Positions 7,919-15,587 of a stretch of 20,608 bases of DNA are shown piece by piece. The number at the start of each line of letters is the position of its first letter. Position 1 is the first letter of the stretch. The DNA comes from JBGSYJ01 sp041748075 (GTDB lineage: Bacteria; Acidobacteriota; Thermoanaerobaculia; Gp7-AA8). The DNA lies in contig JBGTDX010000182.1 in assembly GCA_041748075.1 (NCBI GenBank), positions 1-20,608 of the forward strand, read 5' to 3'. The notes below the pieces were generated by a model. It worked only from the letters and a program-made list of their open reading frames with translations, was not told the origin of the DNA and ran no database searches. The position numbers were made by a program, and so were the translations under genes.

Positions 7919-8038
7919 ACCAGCTCGTGGATAAAAGTAGGGTCCCAATGACGTGAACTTAGGGCACTATGTGTCATCCTGAGCGGACCTTATATAAGGG
8001 TGAGACGCCGCTTTCTTGCGCATGGCCATTCCTTTCAG
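7919..8038. other. Intergenic upstream part between antitoxin operon and secreted-protein gene
   Basis: No gene was found in this divergent spacer. It contains a 12-base perfect palindrome CCTTATATAAGG (7988-7999), AT-rich against a GC-rich background, which could be a promoter element or operator for the plus-strand gene. No well-spaced -35 was found with it. An open frame crosses this stretch in phase with the downstream gene from 7969, but it lacks a ribosome site, while the ATG at 8212 has an excellent one. Confidence 0.35.
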
Positions 8039-8170
8039 AGAGGTCGGATCACCGGCAGGGTCGGGCTTACTGGAAAAACCGGAAAATCGCTGTCGCAAAG
8101 GCAATGGGGATCCAAAATCATAAGGACTGGCGGTTACCTCGGCTCGGAGCCGCCGTGCAGGTGCACTTTT
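8039..8170 (+). promoter_or_regulatory. Structured 5' leader, possible GEMM-I (cyclic-di-GMP-I)-like riboswitch
   Basis: The leader contains CGCAAAG (8094-8100), then GGGGATCC (8106-8113), a loop, GGACTGGC (8124-8131) and GGTTACC (8132-8138). That order resembles the 3' half of the cyclic-di-GMP-I class (CGCAAAG, a GGGUCC/GGA hairpin, then a GGGUUACC element). The 5' half does not fit well: the expected GGCAAACC and GAAA-capped hairpin are not clearly present, although CTGG/CCGG (8080-8092) can form a small hairpin. A short GTGC/GCAC hairpin followed by TTTT (8155-8170) could be an expression platform. This is a tentative recognition by eye. Confidence 0.27.
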
Positions 8171-8196
8171 CGGTCGTCTTTCTCGCTATAGATGAC

Positions 8197-8204
8197 AAGG
8201 AGGA
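8197..8204 (+). promoter_or_regulatory. Strong ribosome binding site of the secreted-protein gene
   Basis: AAGGAGGA lies seven bases before the ATG at 8212. It decides the start against the longer in-phase open frame that begins at 7969, and it is the clearest Shine-Dalgarno of the window. Confidence 0.85.
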
Positions 8205-8211
8205 AGTCACC

Positions 8212-8775
8212 ATGAAAGACGAGCACGATACCCACGAGAACCAGGTGTCCTACGCCGGCTTCAACCGGCTGGCCCGTGTCCGCACGGCGATCATCGCCTG
8301 CGCGATCAGCGCAGCGCTCCTGGGCGGGAGCACGCCGGCGCTCGCCCAATCAAACTCGGAAGGGCGAACGATCGAAGGCGTGTGGAGCATGGTCGTAACG
8401 GTTCGAGACTGCACGACCGGCGTGCCTCTCGGCCCACCCTTCAGATCGCTGGTCACCTTTCACCGCGGGGGTACGATCTCCGAAAGCGTAGGGACTCTGG
8501 CGTTTGCGCCCGGGCAGCGCACACCCGCACATGGCCTCTGGTCGCGAGACGGAGGATCGACGTATTCGCTTCGCATGGTGGCCGCCATTCTCTTCGACAC
8601 CAATCCGCCGCCACCAGCCGCCGGCTTCACGACGGGATGGCAGGTCATCAGCGGGACGCATACACTCAGCGATGCCGATCACCAGACCGCAAGCGCCGTC
8701 GTGGAGTTCTACGACATGGATGGACAGATTTATCGGACCGCCTGCCCCACGTCCGTGGGGCAACGATTCCGATAG
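8212..8775 (+). CDS. Secreted protein of unknown function
   Basis: The product has 187 residues. The ATG at 8212 is fixed by AAGGAGGA at 8197-8204. The N-terminus is long and polar (about 22 residues) before RVRTAIIACAISAALLG and a PALAQS signal peptidase I-like site near residue 46, so export across the inner membrane is likely. The mature part starts IEGVWSMVVTVRDC and continues with LVTFHRGGTISES and YSLRMVAAILFDTN, a run of predicted beta strands that suggests a small barrel. Two cysteines (VRDC and TACP near the C-terminus) could form a disulfide after export. I recognise this only as resembling hypothetical proteins common in Acidobacteriota. The gene stands alone, with a long leader in front and a terminator behind. 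Confidence 0.85.
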   Translation: MKDEHDTHENQVSYAGFNRLARVRTAIIACAISAALLGGSTPALAQSNSEGRTIEGVWSMVVTVRDCTTGVPLGPPFRSLVTFHRGGTISESVGTLAFAPGQRTPAHGLWSRDGGSTYSLRMVAAILFDTNPPPPAAGFTTGWQVISGTHTLSDADHQTASAVVEFYDMDGQIYRTACPTSVGQRFR

Positions 8776-8827
8776 GTCATGCGATCAGCCCGTTCGCACG
8801 GCTGACGCACGAGCCACGGGACTCCTG

Positions 8828-8861
8828 ACGCCGGCGAGCTGAAATCGCTCGCCGGCGTTTT
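8828..8861 (+). terminator. Intrinsic terminator after the secreted-protein gene
   Basis: A perfect 12-base stem (ACGCCGGCGAGC with GCTCGCCGGCGT) around a 7-base loop is followed by TTTT. It lies 52 bases past the stop at 8775 and 14 bases before the end of the convergent kinase gene. It is oriented for the plus strand. The minus-strand side has no U-run, although the stem may still slow convergent transcription. Confidence 0.85.
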
Positions 8862-8874
8862 CAACGCGCTGAAA

Positions 8875-11499
8875 TCAGCCTGGAGGAGCAGGCCGCGGGA
8901 TCCGATCGGACACTTCCAGAAGATTGGCCTGACGGAGAAGATCTCGGAACTCCGGCACGTCACGGAAATCGTCCCACCAGGGATAAACGCCGAGAAACGT
9001 CACGCTCTGGTCGCGGTTCGCGATTGCACGCCTAATGCTCTCGAGCGCCTCCTGATCTCGGCCGAGGGCATGGAGAACCAGTGCCTCGGCGGTACTGTGC
9101 AGGCGCGGCGGCTCACGCTTGATCTCGTCGAGCATTTTCTCGGCTTCGGCCCGGCGGCCGGATCGGGCGAGCGCATATCCTTTGAGCCCGCCGACAATCC
9201 ACGCAGGCATATCCGAACCCGTGCTCCGCCGCAGCGACACGACGTTGTCCGATTCCTGCACAGCCTCGTCGTACTTGTCGAGCGCGAGGAGCGCATGCAC
9301 CCTTTGCGAGCGAGCCGGCCAGAACCGCGGCTCGAGCTTGATGGCGTCGTCGAGCAGACGGAGCGCCTCCTCGTAACGCCGCGCCATGATCAGGAAGCTT
9401 CCTTCCTGGGCGCGAGCGAGCGGCCAGACGGGGTCGAGCGCGCGGGCGCGGCGAATTTCATTGAGCGCTTCGTCGTGGCGCCCGATGTTCGCGTAGAGAT
9501 GCGCGAGGAACAGTTGCGCATCAGCGGAGCTGGGTTGGAGCTCGATGGCGCGCCGAAGCAGGCGCTCCGCTTTCGCGAAATCCCACTCGTACCAGAACGC
9601 CACTGTGCCGAGCACCGAATAGCCCTCCGCGTTCTCGGCATCGATCCGCAGGGAGCGCTCGGCCGCGTCCTTTGCCTTCGTGAGAGCCTCCGCGGTCGGC
9701 ATGGCGGCAGCGATTGACATTCGCTTGTACGCTGATCCGAGACCTGCCCAGGCGTCCGCGTAGTTCGGATCGAGCCGGAGCGCCTCCTCGAACGCCTCTT
9801 TGGCCCGGTTCAGATCGGGGGCGGTCGGGTTGAGCACATACGCGCGGCCGCGCACGTACGCCTCCCATGCGTCGTTGTTTTTCGTCCCGGCCCGCGCAAG
9901 TTTCGTCCGCGCACCGGCGGAGAGTTTCGGCGCGAGCTCGTCGACGACCTTGCTGACGATGATGTCCTGGATGGAGAACACGCTCGACGCGTCGGTGTCG
10001 ACGGTCGTCGCCCAGATCGACTCACCTGAAGCCGACATCAGCCGCGGAGTGGCCCGGACGTGATTGCCGTCCCGCTGAAGCGTGACCGTGAGAACGCGGT
10101 CGGCGCCGAGCTTGTGCGCTGCCTCGACCGGTTCTTCGCTCCGCAGGCGTTCGGTCGCCGAGAGGGGAAGAACCTGGACGTTCGAGAGCTGCCCAAGGCG
10201 GCCGATCAGCACCTCGGCCAGCCCGAGCTCGAGGACGCCGTGGTCGTCCGCCGGAGGAATGCTGCGGAACGGCATGATCGCCAGCTTCAGAGGCTGGGCC
10301 GGGAGCGGCGCAGCGATCGGAGGCTGCCGTTGCGTTTCCTGCCGCGGAATGATCAGGGAGGCACCACCGGCGAGGAGGACCAGCGCAGCCGCGGCAGTCC
10401 AGGCGGCAGTGCGAACGGACGAAAATGCTGCTCGTCGCGGAGCGCCGACATACCTCGGATCGACGCTCTCGAGCGCCTCGATGAGCTCCGCCGCGGATTG
10501 GAAGCGCGCCTCCGGTGCCTTCTCGAGAAGGCGTCCGACGATTTGCGCCAGGTCGAGCGGGACGCCCGTGCGCTCTTCGAGGGCGGTCGACGGCGGATCA
10601 TGCAGGATCGCGTGCAGAGATTCGACAAGATGCACGCGCGCGAAGGCGCGCTCCCCGGTGAGCATTTCGAAAAGGACCGCGCCGAGCGCGAAGAGGTCGG
10701 CGCGGCCGTCAAGGGGTTCCCCGCGGATCTGCTCCGGGGCGATGTATCCGGCCGTGCCCAGGAGAACGCCGGTCGCCGTCGAGAAACCGCCGCGAACGGT
10801 TTCGTCCTGGACCAGCTTGGCGATTCCGAAGTCGAGAATCTTCGTCGTTCCGGATTGCGTGAGAAAGATGTTGTCCGGCTTCAGGTCGCGGTGCACGAGC
10901 CCGGCCGCATGCGCGGCGGCCAGTCCGCACCCGATCTCCTTCCCGATCCGAAGCACTTCGTCGGGGGGGAGAGGCCCTTGAGCGATTCGCGACCGCAGCG
11001 TCTCTCCCTCGAGCAGTTCCGCGACCAGATAGGTGCGCTCTTCGAACCGTCCCACGTCGAGGACGCGAACCACGTTCGGATGGTCCAGCGACGCCGTCAC
11101 CCTGGCCTCGTGCATGAATCTGTCGATTCGCCGCGCTTCGCCGGTGCCCGCGCCGGCGAGCACCTTGAGCGCCACGTCGCGGTGCAACCGTTCGTCCGTC
11201 GCTCTGTAGACGTCGCCCATCCCTCCACGCGCGAGGAGTGACACGATCCGATACGGACCAACCGTCATGCCGGTACCGAGCAGGGCCGCTTCCTGTTGAG
11301 CGACCTGCTGAGCTGCCAGCAGGAGCGCGGGCGTCTCCAGAAATCGTTCGCCCGTCGTCCTCGTCAGCGCGTCGATTTCGGCAGCGAGCTCCGGATCTTC
11401 GGCCGCGAACTGCTCGCGAAGGCGCGCACGTTCGGCTTCGCCAGCCTCAAGCCAGAGGTTGAACCGGTCCGAGACGACGTCCCATTGGTCCGAGTTCAT
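8875..11499 (-). CDS. Ser/Thr protein kinase with TM helix, TolB-like domain and TPRs
   Basis: This 874-residue protein starts at the ATG at 11499, five bases after the sigma gene. Residues 1-75 form the helical N-terminal extension (W..V.DRFNLWLEAG, then LETPALL) usual for kinases paired with ECF factors. The kinase domain spans about 82-345: LARGGMGDVY at 89-98, Lys 112, HRDLKPDN at 203-210, DFG at 223-225 and APE at 254-256, all intact. A transmembrane helix lies at about 366-384. Next comes a TolB-like domain (LKLAIMPF at about 404 to DIIVSKVVDEL at about 522, COG5616 type), and then TPR units from about 544 to 800 with AFEEALRLDPNYADAW and similar repeats. The TolB-like and TPR parts should be periplasmic and may sense a ligand or partner. 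The sigma factor next to it is the obvious candidate substrate. Confidence 0.94.
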   Translation of the reverse strand: MNSDQWDVVSDRFNLWLEAGEAERARLREQFAAEDPELAAEIDALTRTTGERFLETPALLLAAQQVAQQEAALLGTGMTVGPYRIVSLLARGGMGDVYRATDERLHRDVALKVLAGAGTGEARRIDRFMHEARVTASLDHPNVVRVLDVGRFEERTYLVAELLEGETLRSRIAQGPLPPDEVLRIGKEIGCGLAAAHAAGLVHRDLKPDNIFLTQSGTTKILDFGIAKLVQDETVRGGFSTATGVLLGTAGYIAPEQIRGEPLDGRADLFALGAVLFEMLTGERAFARVHLVESLHAILHDPPSTALEERTGVPLDLAQIVGRLLEKAPEARFQSAAELIEALESVDPRYVGAPRRAAFSSVRTAAWTAAAALVLLAGGASLIIPRQETQRQPPIAAPLPAQPLKLAIMPFRSIPPADDHGVLELGLAEVLIGRLGQLSNVQVLPLSATERLRSEEPVEAAHKLGADRVLTVTLQRDGNHVRATPRLMSASGESIWATTVDTDASSVFSIQDIIVSKVVDELAPKLSAGARTKLARAGTKNNDAWEAYVRGRAYVLNPTAPDLNRAKEAFEEALRLDPNYADAWAGLGSAYKRMSIAAAMPTAEALTKAKDAAERSLRIDAENAEGYSVLGTVAFWYEWDFAKAERLLRRAIELQPSSADAQLFLAHLYANIGRHDEALNEIRRARALDPVWPLARAQEGSFLIMARRYEEALRLLDDAIKLEPRFWPARSQRVHALLALDKYDEAVQESDNVVSLRRSTGSDMPAWIVGGLKGYALARSGRRAEAEKMLDEIKREPPRLHSTAEALVLHALGRDQEALESIRRAIANRDQSVTFLGVYPWWDDFRDVPEFRDLLRQANLLEVSDRIPRPAPPG

Positions 11500-11504
11500 G
11501 GCCG

Positions 11505-12068
11505 TCAGTGCGAGAGCTCCCGGGAAAGCCAGGCGCGTGCGGTGTTCCAGTCGTTGATGACCGTACGCTTGGAGATTCCGAGAGCTTCGGCGGTCTCGTC
11601 CACGCTGAAGCCTCCGAAGAACCTCATCTCCACGACTTTTCCCGCGCGCGGTTTCAGGGCGTCGAGCTTCGCGAGAGCCGCCTCGAGTGCGACGAGGTCG
11701 AATGCCGATCCCGAGGCGGCGATCTGCTCATCATCCAGCGGCACGGCCTCAACTCCCTCACCGCGTTTGACCGCCTTCCGCGCGCGTGCCGAGTCGACCA
11801 GGATGCGCCGCATCATTCGCGCAACCGTGCTGAAGAAGTGCACCCGGTTCTGCCACTGAATTCCGTGAGAGTCGAGCAGCCGCAGGTATGCCTCATCGAC
11901 CAACTCGGTCGGCCGCCACTGACCATCGCGCGACTCCCCGGCGAGGATCCCCCGCGCCATTCCGCGCAGCTCCTCGTTCACGAGCGCCGCCACGGTAGCC
12001 AATGCTGCGCTGTCGCCCTCACTCCACGCCTGGAGGAGGTGCGTGAGGTTTGCCGGCTCCCCTCTCAT
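11505..12068 (-). CDS. ECF-subfamily RNA polymerase sigma factor (TIGR02999-like)
   Basis: This 187-residue sigma-70 family protein of the Sigma70_ECF type is common in Acidobacteriota and Planctomycetes. Region 2 (about 15-100) contains PTELVDEAYLRLLD and HFFSTVARMMRRILVDSARA followed by a basic KAVKRG stretch, a hallmark of this family. Region 4 (about 125-182) ends in the helix-turn-helix VDETAEALGISKRTVINDW. The ATG at 12068 is chosen. An in-frame TTG at 12119 would add 17 residues that read as basic and non-conserved. An AGGAGGAGG lies about 25-30 bases upstream of the ATG, too far for normal use. No anti-sigma gene is adjacent. Instead the kinase follows after five bases, and a TonB-dependent receptor is divergent, which makes that receptor a candidate target. 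Confidence 0.93.
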   Translation of the reverse strand: MRGEPANLTHLLQAWSEGDSAALATVAALVNEELRGMARGILAGESRDGQWRPTELVDEAYLRLLDSHGIQWQNRVHFFSTVARMMRRILVDSARARKAVKRGEGVEAVPLDDEQIAASGSAFDLVALEAALAKLDALKPRAGKVVEMRFFGGFSVDETAEALGISKRTVINDWNTARAWLSRELSH

Positions 12069-12316
12069 GGGTATTTCCAATTCTAGCGGAAAGAACCTCC
12101 TCCTGAACTTGAATTGCACTTTTCTAGAGATTTATCCGCCTTAGCTTGTGAGCGACCACACGAAGACTTAACATCGCTCCGACGGAGAGGGCCGTCGAGG
12201 GGCCTGGCTCTCGCGGGCGCGAAAACAGACCGAAAGAAGTGGCGGTTTTTGAGCTGTCTTCCTGATGTGTGAGGCTGGCAAACCAACGTCTGCAGTGCGT
12301 TGGGGGGATTCAAGGA
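12069..12316. other. Divergent intergenic region, sigma factor versus TonB receptor
   Basis: This 248-base stretch must hold the promoters of both divergent transcripts. I found no convincing sigma-70 promoter for either side. A GAACTT at 12105-12110 resembles an ECF -35 on the plus strand but no suitable -10 lies at the right distance. The receptor is preceded by a G-run (12302-12307) that may serve as a ribosome site. Confidence 0.35.
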
Positions 12317-15067
12317 ATGCTCACACGTAAATCGATTCCGGCGTTTCTCTGCGCGCTCCTCTGTGCGCTTCCAGCCATTCCCTCGCTCGCGCAGGTTAAC
12401 AAGAGCGTCATTGAGGTTGTGGTCCTCGACCAGGAGGGAGGAGCGTTGCCGGGCGTGACGGTCACCGTGACCCGCGTCGAGACGGGGTTTCAGAGCACGG
12501 CCGTTACCGGCCAGAATGGGTGGTCTCGTTTCCCGGCGCTCGACCCCGGGACCTATGAGCTTGTGGCGAGGATATTCGCTTTCGCTCCCCTGACTCAGTC
12601 CGGGATCGCACTGCGCGTGGGTCAGACCAGACGCCTCACGATCGCTCTGCAGACCGCAGCAGCGGAAGCAATCACCGTAACCGCTCCCGCGCATGTTGTT
12701 GACCTCTACAGGAGCGACACGTCCACGAACATCATTCCCGAGCAGATCCAGATGCTGCCGGTCGCTGACCGTGACTTCCAGCGGCTGGCCTTCATCGCGC
12801 CGGGCGTACAGCGCGAGCGGGGCGCCTTTCGCGGCATCCTCGGCGGTCCGGTCATCGGCTCCGGCGGCAACGCCTCGCAATCGACCATTCTGGTCGATGG
12901 CGTGAACCTGACCGATCCGACGATTGGCCTCGCCCGCAGCCGCTTCAGCCTGGATGCCATCCAGGAGTTCCGCGTCATCAGCAGCGGATTCGATACCGAG
13001 ATCGGCGGTTCCGCCGGTGGCGCATTGTCCATCGTCACGAAGTCGGGAGCAAACGACCTTTCCGCTACGGTGTTCGGCTTCTTCCGCGACGATGCCCTGC
13101 GGGAGAGCAGCCCACTGGCGCTCTCCGAGACACCCTTCGAAAGGACTCAGTTCGGCTTCACTGTCGGTGGGCCGATCGTCCGCGACCGCTCGCATTTCTT
13201 CTTTTCCGTCGAGCAGGTGAACGAAAAGAACGTTTCGCTCTTCCGCCCCGCGGGCGCATTCGCGGACCGCGCCGCGGACGTGCAGCAACCGATGGACCAG
13301 AATCTGGCCTACCTGGGGCTGGACTTCAGTCTCAGCGACAGTCAGCATGCCTCCGCTAAGGCGGTATATGCGCAGCATCGCGAAACGAACTTGCGGGTTG
13401 GCGGCGTCGCGGACATCTCGGCTGGTTCCCGGTTCGGTCGTGACGAGGCCAACCTCACCCTCGAGCACGGATGGATCCTCAGCGATGCGATGCTGAACGA
13501 GTTCCGTCTCAACGGTGGCGCGCGCAAGTACCACCAGCGGGTGAACTCCACCGCTGCCGGAGAATGGTTCTCCAGCGGTAACACACTCCAGACCGGGGCG
13601 AACAGCTTCGGCAACGTTCTCTTCGACGGGGAGATCTACGAGCTCCGCGACACCTTCCACTTCGACCGAGGGAACCACAGCTTCAAGGGCGGCATCGGCA
13701 TCCAGTACGTCGACGACCGCTCCAGAATCGAGCCGTCCCCCCACGGTTTGTTCATTTACGTGGGGGATGACCGCAGCCTTCCACTGAGGTACACCTACGG
13801 TGTTGGTTCGCCGGACGTCACCAAAAAGACAACGATCTACAGCGCCTTCGTCGAGGATTCGTGGCGTGCAAGGCCGAACCTGACGATCAATGCAGGCCTT
13901 CGCTACGACCTCGATACAGACGGCAATAATCCCGACTTCACTCATCCGCTCGTGGGTGACCGCAAGGTCGATGACGACAACATCCAGCCGCGCCTGTCCT
14001 TCACCTGGGACACGAACGGTCGCGGGAAGTACGTCGTCCGCGGCGGCGCGGGACTCTTCACGGGGCGCTACCTCCTCATTCCTGCGGTCGTTGAACTCCA
14101 GCAGAACGGAGTCACTGGCCTCCGGAGGTTCACGCGTCTGAACGGAGCGCTGTTCGGCCAGCCCGGGTTGGCACTCGACGTGGAGCGACCGACGACCACG
14201 GGCATTCCGCTTCCCGTTTCGATCATGCTGCTCGAAGACAATCTCGAGGCTCCTGAGGCGATGCAAGTCAGTCTTGGTATGACGACTCGGCTCAGCGAGA
14301 GCCGCCTCTATCTGGACACAGATCTGATCTATGTCAAAGGTGACAAGGAGATCACCATACGTGACACGAACTGGCGAGGAAACGCCACCGGTGGCCGGTT
14401 CAACCCGGCGTGGGACCAGATCAACATGTTCACGAACGACGGCCGCAGCGAGTACAAAGCGCTGGTGGTCGGCCTCAACGGCACCTTTGGCAAGGGACAC
14501 CTGCTCACCGGCTCCGTCACTGCTGGCAATAAGAAGAACATCAGCGACGACTTCAGCCCCGAGTTCCCGGGCGGCTTCCCGAATGATCCGACGGACATCG
14601 GCGCGGAGTGGGGCCGGGCGCGTACCGACGAGCGATGGCGCGTGGTCATCAGCGGGATCTTCAGGCTTCCGTGGATGGTGACGGTGGCACCGATCTACCA
14701 GTACGGCTCGGGCCAGCCGTTCACCCGGCGCCTCGGCTACGACTGGAATGGCGACGGGAAGAACTCCGACCGACCGGTGGGAGTCAAGCGGTTCGACGAG
14801 AATGGCCCGGAGTTCAGTAGCCTCAGCGTGCGGCTGACGAAAACCTTCGTCCTCGGCCGCTCGAGCAACTTTGACTTCATCGTTGAGGGCTTCAACGTTA
14901 TCAATGAGACTAATTACGACGTGACGTCGGTCGACAGCGCGCTCTTCCTGAACGGTCCGACGCGGGTGAACCCCACTGCCGCCTACATCGTCAATCCGAA
15001 CTACGGGCGATACAGAGCGACGCTGCCCAGCCGCGAGCTTCAGATCGGGGTCCGCTGGAGCTTTTGA
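12317..15067 (+). CDS. TonB-dependent receptor with carboxypeptidase-regulatory-like domain
   Basis: This 916-residue outer-membrane receptor starts at the ATG at 12317 (GGGGGGA about 8 bases upstream). An in-frame GTG at 12269 would add 16 residues before the signal peptide. The signal peptide covers residues 1-26 (SIPAFLCALLCALPAIPSLAQ). A beta-sandwich regulatory domain follows (about 30-112, with GGALPGVTVTVTRVETG and LDPGTYELVA). The plug domain (about 120-240) contains ILVDGVNLTDP and IQEFRVISSGFDTEIGGSAGGALSIVTKSG. The remainder is a 22-strand-type barrel rich in aromatic and amphipathic strands, ending RWSF with the C-terminal Phe needed for barrel assembly. Such receptors are abundant in Acidobacteriota and resemble SusC-like or OAR proteins. 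No SusD partner is present. The imported substrate is unknown. Confidence 0.93.
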   Translation: MLTRKSIPAFLCALLCALPAIPSLAQVNKSVIEVVVLDQEGGALPGVTVTVTRVETGFQSTAVTGQNGWSRFPALDPGTYELVARIFAFAPLTQSGIALRVGQTRRLTIALQTAAAEAITVTAPAHVVDLYRSDTSTNIIPEQIQMLPVADRDFQRLAFIAPGVQRERGAFRGILGGPVIGSGGNASQSTILVDGVNLTDPTIGLARSRFSLDAIQEFRVISSGFDTEIGGSAGGALSIVTKSGANDLSATVFGFFRDDALRESSPLALSETPFERTQFGFTVGGPIVRDRSHFFFSVEQVNEKNVSLFRPAGAFADRAADVQQPMDQNLAYLGLDFSLSDSQHASAKAVYAQHRETNLRVGGVADISAGSRFGRDEANLTLEHGWILSDAMLNEFRLNGGARKYHQRVNSTAAGEWFSSGNTLQTGANSFGNVLFDGEIYELRDTFHFDRGNHSFKGGIGIQYVDDRSRIEPSPHGLFIYVGDDRSLPLRYTYGVGSPDVTKKTTIYSAFVEDSWRARPNLTINAGLRYDLDTDGNNPDFTHPLVGDRKVDDDNIQPRLSFTWDTNGRGKYVVRGGAGLFTGRYLLIPAVVELQQNGVTGLRRFTRLNGALFGQPGLALDVERPTTTGIPLPVSIMLLEDNLEAPEAMQVSLGMTTRLSESRLYLDTDLIYVKGDKEITIRDTNWRGNATGGRFNPAWDQINMFTNDGRSEYKALVVGLNGTFGKGHLLTGSVTAGNKKNISDDFSPEFPGGFPNDPTDIGAEWGRARTDERWRVVISGIFRLPWMVTVAPIYQYGSGQPFTRRLGYDWNGDGKNSDRPVGVKRFDENGPEFSSLSVRLTKTFVLGRSSNFDFIVEGFNVINETNYDVTSVDSALFLNGPTRVNPTAAYIVNPNYGRYRATLPSRELQIGVRWSF

Positions 15068-15584
15068 TAACGCGCAGAACGGACGACGCGATCCGAGACC
15101 TCAAGCAGGTTGACCAGGAAGGACAGTCGTCAGCGCGGCAGCTGATGTTCGGACGTTTCGCGCTTCGTACTTGCGGGAGCGCGCAAAGGCGCGCTCAACA
15201 ATTTAGCCCCGGGCTCCGCCCGGGGCCGATCGATTCAGGCAGGAATCAAGCCGCCGCGAAGGCGGTCGCTACAGGCTGAACAAAGGATGATGGCCTGTAG
15301 CGCCTGCGCGCGCTGCGGACCTTTAGTCGACGCCATTTGGAACGAAGCCCGGGGATTTCGTTCGGGTCTAACCTTGCTCGAACACGTCCGCTCCCTGAGT
15401 CGACGCCATTGGATCGGACCGGGTCTTACTCGACCTGAAAATTATCTAGCTCTCCCCTTCCCGATCTTCCGCTCGACCCATCTGAATTCGATTAAACTTT
15501 CCCCTCATCCGAATACAACCCTGCCTCGAGTCTTCTCGGGCTGAACAACCGCCGCGCAGGACGGCGGGACTGGAGCGCCTTACC
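15068..15584. other. Non-coding stretch of 517 bases with several hairpins
   Basis: No believable gene was found. Hairpins cluster at the left: GAGCGCGC/GCGCGCTC with an AAAG loop (15177-15196), GCCCCGGGC/GCCCGGGGC with a 3-base loop (15206-15226), CCGCC/GGCGG (15251-15265) and CGCTACAGGC/GCCTGTAGCG with a 16-base loop (15267-15302). None is followed by a T-run, so they look like intergenic repeat elements or processed structures rather than classic terminators. Further right a 13-base direct repeat AGTCGACGCCATT occurs at 15325 and 15398. The promoter of the next gene must lie in the AT-richer part, 15430-15520, but no clear -35/-10 pair was identified. Confidence 0.55.
15177..15302. repeat. 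Cluster of perfect inverted repeats (REP-like)
   Basis: Four stems occur within 126 bases: arms of 8 (15177-15196), 9 (15206-15226), 5 (15251-15265) and 10 (15267-15302). All arms are perfect. The compact arrangement in an intergenic position after a receptor gene resembles dispersed palindromic elements. Only one copy of the cluster is in this window, so repetition in the genome is not shown. Confidence 0.5.
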
Positions 15585-15587
15585 TTG
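15572..15587 (+). promoter_or_regulatory. Ribosome site and TTG start of the tandem-module kinase
   Basis: GGAG at 15572-15575 lies nine bases before the TTG at 15585. The open frame reaches back to 15486 but contains no other usual start with a ribosome site, and the residues encoded from the TTG match the usual beginning of these kinases. Confidence 0.65.

Noticed and set aside
7969..8211. Extended N-terminus of the secreted protein
   Set aside because: The upstream 81 codons have no ribosome site and no protein-like character, while AAGGAGGA sits correctly before the ATG at 8212 and a signal peptide follows.
12105..12130. GAACTT resembling an ECF-type -35 upstream of the TonB receptor
   Set aside because: No matching -10 lies at 16-17 bases, and the element falls within the leader of the sigma gene on the other strand.
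12083..14500. 805-codon open frame on the minus strand
   Set aside because: It lies antisense to the TonB-dependent receptor, has no family-like motifs or hydrophobic pattern, and arises from GC-rich codon use in the true frame.
15064..15544. Small plus-strand frames of 71 and 85 codons after the receptor
   Set aside because: They cross the hairpin cluster and repeats, lack ribosome sites and show no recognisable protein features.
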